Under the pieces are notes generated by a model. That model worked only from the letters and a program-made list of their open reading frames with translations, searched no databases and was not told where the DNA came from. Both the position numbers and the translations under genes were made by a program. This document shows, piece by piece, positions 26,601 through 38,941 of a DNA stretch of 64,000 bases. Source of the DNA: Istiophorus platypterus (Eukaryota > Chordata > Actinopteri > Istiophoriformes > Istiophoridae). Within the stretch, counting starts at the first letter, position 1. Each line of letters opens with the position of its first letter. The DNA is taken from contig CM029123.1 of NCBI GenBank assembly GCA_016859345.1, forward strand, positions 4,611,501-4,675,500. Direction: 5' to 3'.

Positions 26601-29600
26601 ATCACTGGAGTGTCACAAGCAGCTGATGTGGTTATTGAGCAGACATTAGCTGTAGCTAGCTAGTAGCCTAAGCACTGACCCTGGTAGGGAGTTCAGACTC
26701 GAACTGATGCCAGAAACTTTTAGTAGTTCATATTATTTCTGTTTCCTTCCTCCAGTTCACAAAAGTTTCTCTCAGTTTAGTTTCATCTCTATAATTTGTT
26801 TCACATTCATTCAGTAACATTTTGCTGTTAACAGCCTGTAAAATATTCTGAGCTTTTGTACTTGATATTTGGCTCCACAATTAACGAAAAATATTGTAAA
26901 TATTGTAATTACATTTCTATTTTATCTATAGAGTGTTGTTTTACTCGTCCTTTTAACCTAATAAACTGTAGGGTTATTCTTCAATTTTAAGTTTTCTACT
27001 TTCTAAATTATTGCATGTCATTGTAGCTACTCAAAATATATGGCACTGCCACTGTAACTGGAAGATTACTACAATCTACAGAAAATGAGCACATGCGGCA
27101 CACCTGTGCAGGATTTCTCACAAAATCCTGCACAGGAACATTAAAAGATGGTTTCTGGTCTGACAGATTTATGCCTGCAGGATTGTGTTTTTATAATATA
27201 GTCCTGTTCAAACAGAGGTGTCTGATGAGAGTTACAATTTCACCTTCGGTGGCATTTAAGCTCCATGATATTGACAAAATTAGATATTACCATTAGTGTG
27301 ATGATGTTTTAGGGAGGTCTATTGGTGGTTCCCTAAGATTTTAAAGGTTTTAGTAATGATCATAAGGAAAGTTGATATGATGACCAAGAAGGTAGAGAGA
27401 GTTATGTTTCATGTCACTCAGCCAGAAGAGTCTAATAAAGAAATAGTTCCATTAACTGTAATGCAGCCGTTAGGACCAGAAAAGAACAACATTAAGGCTA
27501 CATCAAAATATTGCAAAAGCCAAAATCCCAGATAATATCTATCTCTTTGAGGATATTATATTGATACATTGTCCAGCTCCAGGTGGCACAAAATTTGTGG
27601 TGAGCAATAACTCAATTCAGACAAAGCATCATCGGCTTTTGTACATTATGTATTGATAATGTATTATTATCAAAGGATTCCCTCATTGAGGGAATTCGTG
27701 TTAAAAAAAAGAATGCAAATCAAGAATGAATGAGAACTACTTCTGTTTATCTCTTAAGGTTTTCAATTTTTAGTCTTTAAATGCATTTCTCATGCATTTG
27801 TCTCTGAGCTCTTACATGACCATCGCTCAAAAATTGCATTCAAGCTAATTCCCCAATCAGTCAGTGCACCAGCTAAGTGGAATTCAAGACCGATTTCACC
27901 ATGTGATACCGGAGTGTCTCCAGCTTAAAAGCCCCTGTGTGATTGATAAATATGAGAATTGGGGAGACATTTGGACCAGGAAAGGGCCTCTCTCATTAAA
28001 AATATGGTGTTCATAATGAAGAGGAAATAGAATTAGCACTGAGAAGGATGAAGGGAAGCAAATTGCTATAAAAATTGTAAAGACTGATTGGCAACCTCCT
28101 CCAGCCACAGCAGAAAGTCATTATGTGGGTTTTGGATATAGGTTCCCCATGACCGCATATTTATTATCTATCTAAATAGAATCACTTACCTCTGATGCTG
28201 CCTCTGATAGCCAGTCACCACAAATATCAGTTCCCCCGGTGCCTCTGCTGGCAATTTTACATAAGGCCAAATGATTATGCGTGCAACCAGACAGAATTGC
28301 ATTTTCCTGTTAACTTGATTCTTGTTTTCCTATGAGAAATAACCTTTTGTGGGGAGAGTTTTTTCCTTTCTAGAGTGTAAATTCAACGCTGTTTGACATG
28401 CTCCATTGTGGAAAGTGAGGTCAGTGGTAAAAAGTCATTGGTAAAAAGTCAAAATGCTTTTTTAAAAAAAAAAAATGCCTCCTTGTATTACCATGACTGC
28501 TATGTGGCTATAATCTTCCTCTATGATCCCACATCTTTATTCACTGTATCCTATTTGTCAGTATGGTGCAGTTTAGCTGAATTTTTTTTTGTGCAGCCAT
28601 TGTTCCAGCATTAAGAGTTATGGTTATAAATATATGTATTACAACTGCGGATGCAGCACAATGCCTATTCATGAAGGCAACATATGCAGCACTTAAAGCA
28701 TGTATGCACATAGGTATTGGCCCATTTGTCAAGCCAGGAGAGCTAATTATCTCATACTGTGCAATATTGTTTTCAAGCCATGCATTTCATTTTGCAACAT
28801 TAAAACATACGTGGTGGAAGCAGCAGAAATGGTTTCCATGAGTATGAATGCATTAGAAAATTTTGGTAGGGGATTTTGTATTAGAACTCCACAGGGATAT
28901 CAGCATGCTACACCTCTTTTGGTTTGTCATTCATCTTCCTCCGTGAGGGTGGAGAAAGAACCAGTGGGTAGTGACGCCTTCAGCCAACTTGGCAGGTTAA
29001 TGAAGGTAATTTGATTTCATACATAATGGCTGCCCATGCCACGCAGGGCTTAATTGCGCTCTGTGTTAGGGTGTCATTTTTTGGTACCAGCCGAGGCCGT
29101 GTATTTCCTGAAGGTTGTGCAGAGGCAAACAACTTCCTTATTCAAGTGAGATGAAACCGATAGCTCTGTTTCATCTGCTAATAGTTTATTTTATTTCCCA
29201 GGCAGCTGTGAGCTCTGCTGTCACAGTGTGGCGGTGGCAGCTTGGTTTTAGTGAATCAAGCAAGTTCATTACTATATGGCAAACAAACACCATAGTGGGC
29301 CTTACAGGGCCTGGGATGAGACTAAAGAAACATGCTGGTGTTAACACTGTCCTATTTGTTGCACCTTGATTTGATATTATACATGTACAATCAGTTTTCT
29401 GTGACTTTGCTGTTGATGTTTGGGACATTCAGTCATCTTAATCTGTTTTTCAGAGCAATTTGACTTGTGTAAGCTACATTAAGCTATAATGAAACCTTTG
29501 CGTGCTTCCATCTTTGAAAGATGCTGTTCAGAATCTGCCATTGAGAAATGCTGAGGCTGCCAGCTTGTACCTGTCTAGACTGACAAATAAAGTGTGAAGA

Positions 29601-32600
29601 TGACTGTAAATGTCATATATCACTTATATATATTTCAGTCTCTGTATTTGCTGTAGTTCGAACTTGACAGCATGTGGATATTGAAACCCAGATTGGTCAG
29701 TGTTAGAAATAAATAGTTATATGAATAAATACAAAAAGATATATAAATAAGGCCATGTAAATGTGAAGAAATATATTCAGTTTTTTTTTTTCAAACTGAG
29801 CACATTATTATAAAATCTTAATAAGAATTCTGCTTCTTGGTTGGTTGCCAAAGAACCTTTTATATGCTTTACATATTCTTGCCATTTAACTGACTGAGAA
29901 AAAATACATTTCAATGGCACTTTGGCTGAAGACATGCTTATAAAACTGACAGTCTTTTTGGTACCTAGCTTTTATAACATTTACCAAAGTAGAATAGAAT
30001 TCAAAAAATCTGAAGAAAAACGCATTTTTCATCAAAATCAAATGAAATCTGAAAATAATGCTTAGTTTGATGGAGTCTGAAATAGACCATCCTAAAATTA
30101 ATTTGAGTTTTTTTTTCTCACCATGTTATTGGATCCTAATCAGCACTGGGGTTCAAGCTATTTTCCTAAGACCTCTTCATTTGATCGTTATCTACAAAGC
30201 TGTTGTAGATATTATAGGCCATATTCCTTTACTCTGCCATACAATCTAAATGGATCTTGTTTCAAAGCCTCAAGGACAGTCTGTGATGAACTCAGCTCGA
30301 TTGCACTTTCCTGCTTATCCTCATCTACAGCGATGTCTGTAAACATTATAATACAAAGATTAAAATAATGCTGTGTTGCACGGGTTTACAAATAAGACGG
30401 TAGTTGTTCATATTAAAGAAATTCAACATATAATCAAAATATATATTTCAGACACCATGACTGTCACAAAAATTGTCAAAGGGTCCTCAAAACCAGTGGT
30501 TCAGACATCTAGGTTCATATATTATTGCTTTACCTTGTCAGTGGCAGAAGTCACCTCTTATTCTATTATTTTATTATTTAATTTTTTGAGCTTCAGTAGT
30601 TCAGAACAGCCACGTTAGTCTTTGGTTATGAGAGCTGCTCTTCAGTGACGCCAGAATTGTCAGAGGATTGGAAGAATTGGGAGGTCGTCCAATGTCAGAA
30701 GGGTCCACAAGACTCTAGTGCTCCATCCAAGGGAAACACTAAACAATACTGTGAAACAGTACAGCAACTGAATGCTACAAAATATTATAGAATTATAATC
30801 AATTATATATAATTATATAATTATGACTATAATTTAATATGGCAATTTATAACCGCAAGAGCAGTGTCACTGACACACAAAACTAAATTAGTGTAGCGCA
30901 CATGTATTGATAATCGCTATATTGCAGGGAACCTTAAAGTATTTTGAATTGTGTGGAATTTTACATTCAAAAGCGGAAATATATGAAGTGATTATTGACA
31001 TGTAGTCTTCAATACATTAATCATAGCATCTCCTCAATTATCTTGTTCAACAAATGAGCTCAAGATATGACATTTATGAAAAAATATATATTTTTTCAGC
31101 TCAGTCTCATTTTGGCTTCTAGGATAACATTAGCTAACCTCATAGTTTGTCTGACTGACAGGACAAGCTGCTGCTCTGACTCTAACGGAGAAACCGATTA
31201 AGGTGAATGCATTTTTGATGCAAAGCATAACTTAGTGATTCTAACTATTGCTTCCTATCCACTAGTGTTAGCTGTCTTTAGTACTTGACTGCTAACTAGC
31301 TAGAACTTATGGGTTGACAAAACCTTTTGAATACCTACACAGTAAAGGGTAGAAATTACATTTTCTTTAAGAATCCATCTAACTCACATCCTGCCCTTGA
31401 TTTTATGGGGGATAAATAGCCCTAGGCTGTCATTCTATTCTATTCTAAGTATTGAAGTACAGATATTATATATCATGGTGCTGTTGAGTTATGTGAGTAT
31501 GGACCAACATGTGCTGGAGCTTTATATAGTCATTTTTGAAACAGTTTAAAGACTCCTTTGAGAGATTTTAAAATGCTGTTGTTGTATTGGTTTAACAGCT
31601 TAGGTAATGCATTAAGTTGGTGCTGCATGAAAATGTGTGTCAGCAAACAAGGGTTTAGAACCTAATCAGTCCATATATACAGGTGCATGTTACCTTTGAC
31701 CCTCATCAGCCAGGCTCACAATCCCCACACTAAGAATTTGCAATGTCTAATCTCACTGTGCTCTTAGCCAGGCATGACACAGAAAGCCATCAAACTCAGA
31801 AAGCAGAGTGAATAAACTCACAAACTCACATTATCTAGCTGAAAGCCTGTTTTTTTCTAACCTCCATGTCTACCTTTATAAGTGGCTGTACAATTATCAA
31901 TCATAGTCCCAAACTTAGTATGTGTGTGCCAGGCCCAACATTAGGTCTTTTTTCCCTCTTGCACTGTTGTTAGATTTATGATTTGTCCTTTATTCACATT
32001 ACACATTAAGGTGTAAAGCTATTGACTATATGCATTCCAACCTACACTGATCAAGGAAAAATACATTTTTTTTGACTGCCAACATTACAAAAATTTTTGT
32101 TCCTTGACATCAGGGCTGTCATTAGTAAAAAAAAAAAAAAAAAATCCTATCGCAGGCGGATGGTCATGGTAGAATGAACATGTACGAGAACAGTCAGAGG
32201 AGAAAATGTGTCAAGTAGCGGTTTCTGATAACACAAAGCATCGCTTTTGATATTCATAATCATGACTTACTAGCACACATTTAAGTCATGTGAACATAAA
32301 GAAATACAAAGAACAGCCCAATTAACATTTTCAACACCGGATAATGTTGAAATGTTCAAGTGACTGGCAGGAAATAATGAATGAATATGATCAGAAATAA
32401 ATGCAGCAGAGGCTTTGTAATGGGCAGCAGCACATCTTTGTTGACAGCAGTAGGTAACACTGCCACACTGGTATTATTCTCTGTTTTCTGGAGCCAAGTG
32501 GAGTTGAAGTGTAGTGGCACTGAGTGTTGAGTGGTTTGTTGGAGTGAACATTCTTTCCTTTGAGTTGAATATCAACAATCTGAATGTATGGCCTGATAAA

Positions 32601-33572
32601 ATGTAAGGCCATGACCCATATTCAGCATAATAATACTCATCTGCTCGAACATTTCTTCTCCTTGTTTATACAAAAATCTTTTATGTTCCTTGCAGTTTTT
32701 TTCTAGGGGGCTGGTCTATTCCAGGCATGTGTTGGACTCTGACAATATTTCTATCTTGTTTGAAGAGGTTGGAATGATCCAGCACAGCTTGGCATTACCT
32801 GTGACCATGAATATCCAGCATCAAATAGAGTATAGATAAATGACGTGATGTGCTTGCATACTATGCATTGTTTGCTTATCAGTTTGTTTTTCTTTGTACA
32901 CTATGGGTCAATGTAGTGGTCAATTTATGTAGTTAATATATCCCAGTCATTCCTCCTGAATCTGAATTTTAATCCTTTGCCTTTGTACTATTGCACTGTG
33001 ACTGGGTAATCATGCCAGGCCACCTGTTTTTCAAATTTAGAAACTTGCCTTTTATAAGGTCAACATTCATGGATGTTTGGCTCCATAATCTACCATAAAG
33101 CCAAAGCCAAAGTCCACTTCTGAAAATGGCTCATTAAGATTTTGATCAATCTTGTGCTTTCGGTGAGACAGACTTAGGAAATGCCATCAGAAAATTGCAT
33201 TTCCCAATGACATTAGGCGCCCAGTTGACCATCCAATTCCATGTGTTTCTATTGAGATGTTAAGATCTGATATCATTTGGGTCAGAAAACCTGCTTTTTT
33301 CTCTAAGTAAGGCAATTAAATTTCCTTGATGGTCTCTGAGAGCACTTAGCTTAAGAGAATACACTTCTAAATCAAAAAGCTTTCAATCATCTAAAATCAT
33401 ATTTGGGAGAAATCTGCCCCCGAGTGTAGTGTCACATGCAATGTTGTTGAGCATGTGACAGACTTGTACTGAGATAGGGGATGTTGGGAAAGGTTATTGT
33501 GCATGTCTCTGTGAGCTGTGCATTGGCTGCGACATGTTGTTTGTCGGGGTTACCGCGTAACTTTATATCAAC

Positions 33573-33596
33573 GACAGGACAGGACAGGACAGGACA
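33573..33596 (+). repeat. (GACAG)n minisatellite-like run
   Basis: About five tandem GACAG pentamers. Confidence 0.85.
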
Positions 33597-34114
33597 AGAG
33601 AGCCTAACCCAAACTGAAGCCAGGCATGCCAAGCTGAGGTGGAATATATTAAAGGACACAAATGAGAAGACAAATATATATGGACTGCTGAATTTATTAC
33701 ATCTTTTTCTCTAATATTGCTATATTAGATTAAGAGAGAATAACTGTAGGTTTTAAACAATCATCCGATCAACATATTAGATTGAATTAGTCTTAAAACA
33801 TGCCAAGGTTTGCTGTTCAACGTACGGAGGCAAGTAATGGCCATAAAGATCTGAAGTTTAATTCTGGAAACCCAAGCCATGCTTCTTACCCAAGATAGCT
33901 GGATTTAATCAACCCATCCAAACAACCACATTTTTGAATTGACTTGAATTTTTAGATATTAATTGAGCTTATTGATTTGAGCAATTAGGATATAGTTCTT
34001 GAATCCATCTTTGGATTATTATGACAGAAAAACATTATTGGAAAGAGAGCATAGAAGTTTTAAGTTATGTTTTACTGTTTGTATTTTCAAACAGTAGTTC
34101 TATGTTTCTTTTAC

Positions 34115-34730
34115 ATTAGAGGCTGCGAAGATGAGGACTGATGTCTGTTGTCATGAACTCCTTTGAATGACTGGTGTTGGCTCAACTGAAGAATGTCACA
34201 GGACACCTGCAGGACCCCAAACAGGTCAGTGGATGACACAGTCAACGTGGAACAGCCCCGTGATTGTGCAGGGACATGCACCAATCAGCAGCAACAATAA
34301 AACCTGTTACTGGTTTTAATGTTGTGGCCGATCAGTGTATGTCAACAACAGCTGGTTCTCTGGTGCATTCAGCTTGGAGCAACTTGGAGTTGAAATCCAA
34401 GGAGTCCCTCCAGTTTCTGTAAAATACCATTTCCTAAGACCTTAAGTGGGCGACCAGCATCAACTCTATCCGCAAATTGGCCCAGCAGAAGATCAAGTGC
34501 TTCCTGCAACAACTGCAGAAGTATGATCTGCCACAGGAGCTGTTGAACTACTTCTACATCGTGGTCATCAAATCCGGCTCTGCACATCCATCATGGTCTG
34601 GTTTAGGAGAAACCACAAAACATGATAGGAACAGACTACAGTGGACACTTACGACGACAGAAAGAATCACCGGTGCCCCTTTCCCACCCTCCAGGACTTG
34701 TACTCTTTAAGAACCAGGAAATGGGCAGGG
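34115..34730 (+). mobile_element. L2/CR1-clade LINE relic (reverse transcriptase pieces)
   Basis: At about 34153-34230 the + strand reads VMNSFE-stop-LVLAQLKNVTGHLQDPKQ, the start of the RT domain of fish L2-type LINEs (FERLVLAHLK..LDPLQFAY). From about 34444 to 34710 it reads INSIRKLAQQKIKCFLQQLQ, then YDLPQELLNYFYIVVIKS and TKHDRNRLQWTLTTTERITG, the C-terminal RT/thumb region of these elements (KAQQRLYFLRRLKKFGL...FYTAIIESVL...DRNRLQRVVRTAEKIIG). The middle of the RT, including the catalytic DD, is missing. A short inverted-repeat insertion lies between the two pieces. Stops and frameshifts make it non-functional. Confidence 0.75.
34275..34341. mobile_element. Short foldback element inside the L2 relic
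   Basis: About 67 bp forming an imperfect palindrome: the left arm CACCAATCAGCAGCAACAAT mirrors the right arm ending GTTGTGGCCGATCAGTGTAT, with a short loop around CTGTTACTGG. A related copy lies at 4526-4592. Its presence in two places, here inside a LINE, suggests a small mobile inverted-repeat family common in fish genomes. The family name is not known to me with certainty. Confidence 0.5.
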
Positions 34731-37654
34731 GAAATTATTACAGGAGCTCAAGAACCCATAAAGTAGCCTTGAAAGTCACCAACAGCCAGAACCACATTCC
34801 TTGTGTGTATTAGAATATAGTACTTGGCCAATAAATAACTAACAAAAATAGGACCAGGTAAATACAATGCACAAAACAAGCATCCAATTTACCTGTCTGG
34901 TGTCTAAGTGGCTGGCTCACTCGCAGAGTTGACAGACCGCTCACAGACTTGGGCTTATAACAAAATTTATGCTACGACAATAGGTGGACATGGCTTTAAT
35001 GCAGTAACATCCAGGACCACAATAAGGAAATATCACACAGGTAATTGTTAGTCTTTAACAGGCCTTTTTGTAATGTAGACAATTGTATTATTTAGATACT
35101 AAGCTAATGCTTTTTAGCCAGACTTGCTAATGTTAGCAGCTTGCATTAAAACAGGCAAACACACCATAATCCTGACCTGACATTTTTGCTCTCGTACTTC
35201 TGGTTTTAGAAAGGCAGGCTGCAAGCATTTGGATCAAATGAGTGAGAGAACATAACCTGATTGGTCACCCATTCAGGCCAGATTAATATTTCAGGTTACC
35301 AAAGTTATTCAGATTTGAGTTTAAATTTCACAAGGATAAACTGAATGACCAAATATTTAGACTTGACTTCACTTAAATTCTTAGATCTCAGTTGTACTCA
35401 CTGAATTTTAGTAATTTTAGTATATTTTTTGAATGTTGGACATTTGGTATTTTTTTCATCTGAATTTGTGAGCACTCCTATTGGCCATTAGACATTTTTA
35501 GCAAGGGAATCCAGAACATTTGAATATATAAAGATAGATTTTTTCCTGACCAAAACATTCCAGCAGTACAAATTCACAGACATTTGAATTTCAACATTAA
35601 GATGAAATTTCATTCATAGATATTCTGCTGCTCAAAAGATTCAAATCTTTATGGTCATTTTTGCTCACATATCTCAATAGTCCTGGCAGTATAAAGAAAA
35701 TAAATAATTTTTTGTGAAAATATTCAAAGTTATATTAAATGAATGAGGCATATAAAGAGCTTTGGTTACTGAAGGTGAGAAAAAAGCATGGAGGCCATCT
35801 GGAAAGTCTGAAATAGATGACTTCATTATCTAACTACCTGTTCACTGGTTTACCATTCTGCTCTATTTTACAACATCTAATTAGGCAGGTTTTATAACCA
35901 GGTTTACTTAACTCTGTCATGCAAGGATGAATTACCATTTTGCACTTCTCACTTAATCATTCTAATTACCACAGGCAATTCATCAGGCTGTCTTCAGGCC
36001 ATGAATAATTGGAAAAATTATTAGGTGAGAGTATATGCTGTACATATCAGGATATACAACTTTTATGTGAGAATATATGATAGATTTTGAGGACAATCTG
36101 ATGGTAATATACAATGTGAATTTTTTACAACAATAGTCATTAACATCATAGTCAAATGTGTCAGACAACCATTTTGCAGTTATTCACGGAGTCTGTCCTC
36201 CTTTTCAGGACATCAGCAATAGACAGAGGGATTGTTTTTTATTTATTTTTTTACACATTTTACACAGGTTTACATTGGGAATGTGTTTGGGAGCGGCTGG
36301 CCCTTTGTTGACTTTGTCCTGACATTCATTCCCACACTATATCAGCAGTCAAAGAGGGATGCATGAGACGCCCCCTCCACACAGATCAAAGAGGGGTGTG
36401 CCATGGTGCTGTGGGCTTACTTGAGAGACTACCAACATGAAAATACCACATCCCAGTCCTCAGTGGGGGGTCGGTCTGTAATTGTGTCTTGTCAGACCTC
36501 CAAAGTCCCTCTCACAGCTTCGTACCTGACATTTTCCTCCAATGAATTTATTTTTCATTCTTTGGTATTTTGGCAGTGGTGCCACTTGTGACCAAATTTA
36601 GCTCCTTTCTCCCACCATGTGTACTGCGAGCCAGTGATAAAAGTGTGTGTAAATTGCACTTTGAATGAAAGAGAATGTTAACCCCATCAGGAAAAGGTCA
36701 CATCAAGCAACTGATGAACAGCCCAACGCATCAGTGTTGTGAGAGTTTATATTTCATTGGTTTATGAGAAAACATTCATGAAGAATAGAAACTGCCATGG
36801 AATTCTGAACACTTGAGTATGAAAGAGAACAACCACATCAGTGATCCATCTACAGAATCACATTTACTATGAAGCTATTTTATGTGATGAACCAAGACCA
36901 AGACGGACATCTATGTGTTATTACACAGTAAAAGTCACTATTGCAGATGCTTCAACTGCATCATGTTGGTTAAAATATGACAAAATTATATAATTGCTCA
37001 CAACAAAGATTTTGAGCTCTAGCGACCATGATGGATAACTGGCTATTTTCCAGAGACACAGAACACAGGCATTAATGTATAAGGATTACTGTTGTTGGTT
37101 TTACTACATTTTACAAATTTACCTGATATGTCTAAGGCATGGATTGTTTTGAACCGGTTTTTAACAGGATTTAAGTCCATTCACTCAAAAACAAGTAGAC
37201 ACAGTTCAGTTTACGGTAAACAGAGTCCTCTGTCAGTAAATTGTAGTTGTATTCTTCGTATGATAAAGAGCCCTATATATTATTCCTACATATTCCCTTC
37301 AATATTTCAAATCATGAGAGTTATTGTTAACTACTCAAATATAATTCATAAATGCATTTTTCTAAGTCATGGTTGGCTTTAGAACTAGGCAGCATTGTAA
37401 TAAAGATCACAGGACACAGGTCTTTTGTTAAGGTGTTTTCAAGCAGAGGGCAAAGCAAGTTTTTGCTTCAGTGTAACTGTATACAAAGTAGAGTTGCATG
37501 ATTAAATATATCTAACAAAGCATTTCAGCAGATGATGCAGGGCAGCAGAAACTGGCAGTATGGAAAATAAATCTAGTGAGAGCAAATGTGAGACACCGAT
37601 TAATGACGGTGTGAGAGAAAAGTTAAAAGGAAGAGAAAAGGACAAATAAAAACG

Positions 37655-37683
37655 AACAAACAAACAAACAAACAAACAAAAAA
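37655..37683 (+). repeat. (AAAC)n microsatellite
   Basis: About seven AAAC/CAAA units. Confidence 0.9.
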
Positions 37684-38921
37684 GAATCCAGAAGAAAACC
37701 CCACTGATGGTGGTGAGAAGGAGGTGAGGGATCTAAACAAGCCCACTGTGCTTGTAAAAAGAGGTTCTCAATCTGAGGTGTGAAAGTTTTTTGGATTTGG
37801 ACAGACAATGAAAGTTAAAATCATGTACATTGCAAGCAGTGTTTTGCCACAGTAGCAATACCACAGGGTAACACCAAAAATGTATAAAATCATCTTAAAA
37901 GTCACCACAAACTGCAATATAATGTAGCTGTAAAGGCCAAGAAAACATAAGCAGAAAATCCCTGCTACCCAACCACGCAGACGTCAAAAATGGGACCCTT
38001 ACAAGTGCATCACCACACCCATCAAACTCCCATTGGCACAAGGAGATTACAGAGGCGATCATTTATCACTTGGGCAAAGATATGGCTCCTATCAAGACTG
38101 TGCAAAATGACGGGTTTAGCAAAATGATCAAAACCCCAGACAAGTGATACTCAATGCCCTCCTGCAATTTTTTTTGGAGACAGAAATTTGCAGATTTGGG
38201 GATAATTTTGCAGAAAAGACCTCTCTTCTCTCCATCTTACACAAGCGAGAAAAGTAAGACACCGGAGTACCTGCAAATTCAACCGTTTGTTCCTGCGGCA
38301 GGTTAAGAAAAGACTTCTAACTCCACAGCACAAAATATCGCTAGGTGTTTCTTTCCCCCTGTCAGTCATGAGCTCTGCCAGGAGAGTGTGACAGATGGGG
38401 TTCACGCTATCCCCCCGTTCAGTTCCACCCTCCACTGTGCTGGCACCTTGTCCAGGTATAGAGAGCGCTTACAGCCTTTCCCCCTAGCAAACACTCAATT
38501 GTGTTTATTAGAATGCTTGATCAAGCTGAAAGTATTGCTTCAAAATGTCTTTTTAGAATCAAGACAGTTGTCATTATACAGTTGTGGTTGAATCTGTGTG
38601 TGCTGCATGTTGTAGGCTATTCATTAAATATGCACCACTTGATATCTATTTTCCTGTCAACACACTATTTCATTGTAATCACTACAAAATAAAGAAATCC
38701 ATTTTACGAAACTATACTAAACCTCATTCATCATCATAGATGCTTCTCTAGCATCCATCTTCTCCTGTCCTCCTGTCCTCTGAGTATTAGATGACAGTAT
38801 TCCTTTGAAAAGCAGGGCCTAAATGCAGCTTTTTCCCATCAGTAGGTGACAACTTGCAGTTCTCTTGGTAAGCTCTCAGGGTTTTCTCTAGGTTTCTGGG
38901 TCATTTGGTTAGCCCCCCCCC

Positions 38922-38941
38922 CACACACACACACACACACA
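38922..38941 (+). repeat. (CA)n microsatellite after a C run
   Basis: A ten-base C run is followed by about ten CA units. Confidence 0.9.

Larger units (their letters stand above)
19813..34114 (+). other. No gene seen over about 14 kb; scattered regulatory-like stretches
   Basis: No exon or known repeat was recognised apart from microsatellites (23629) and a poly(A) run (32127-32144). Compositionally balanced, non-repetitive stretches at about 24110-24500 and 32960-33260 stand out from the AT-rich background and may be conserved non-coding elements; this is inference only. Confidence 0.5.

Noticed and set aside
28700..29014. 104-codon ORF ending at a GTAATT donor-like site
   Set aside because: No protein-like domain, weak acceptor, and overlapping ORFs on both strands; in the phase needed by the RING-CH exon it has a stop.
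34369..34587. 72-codon minus-strand ORF
   Set aside because: It is the antisense shadow of the L2 reverse transcriptase remnant.
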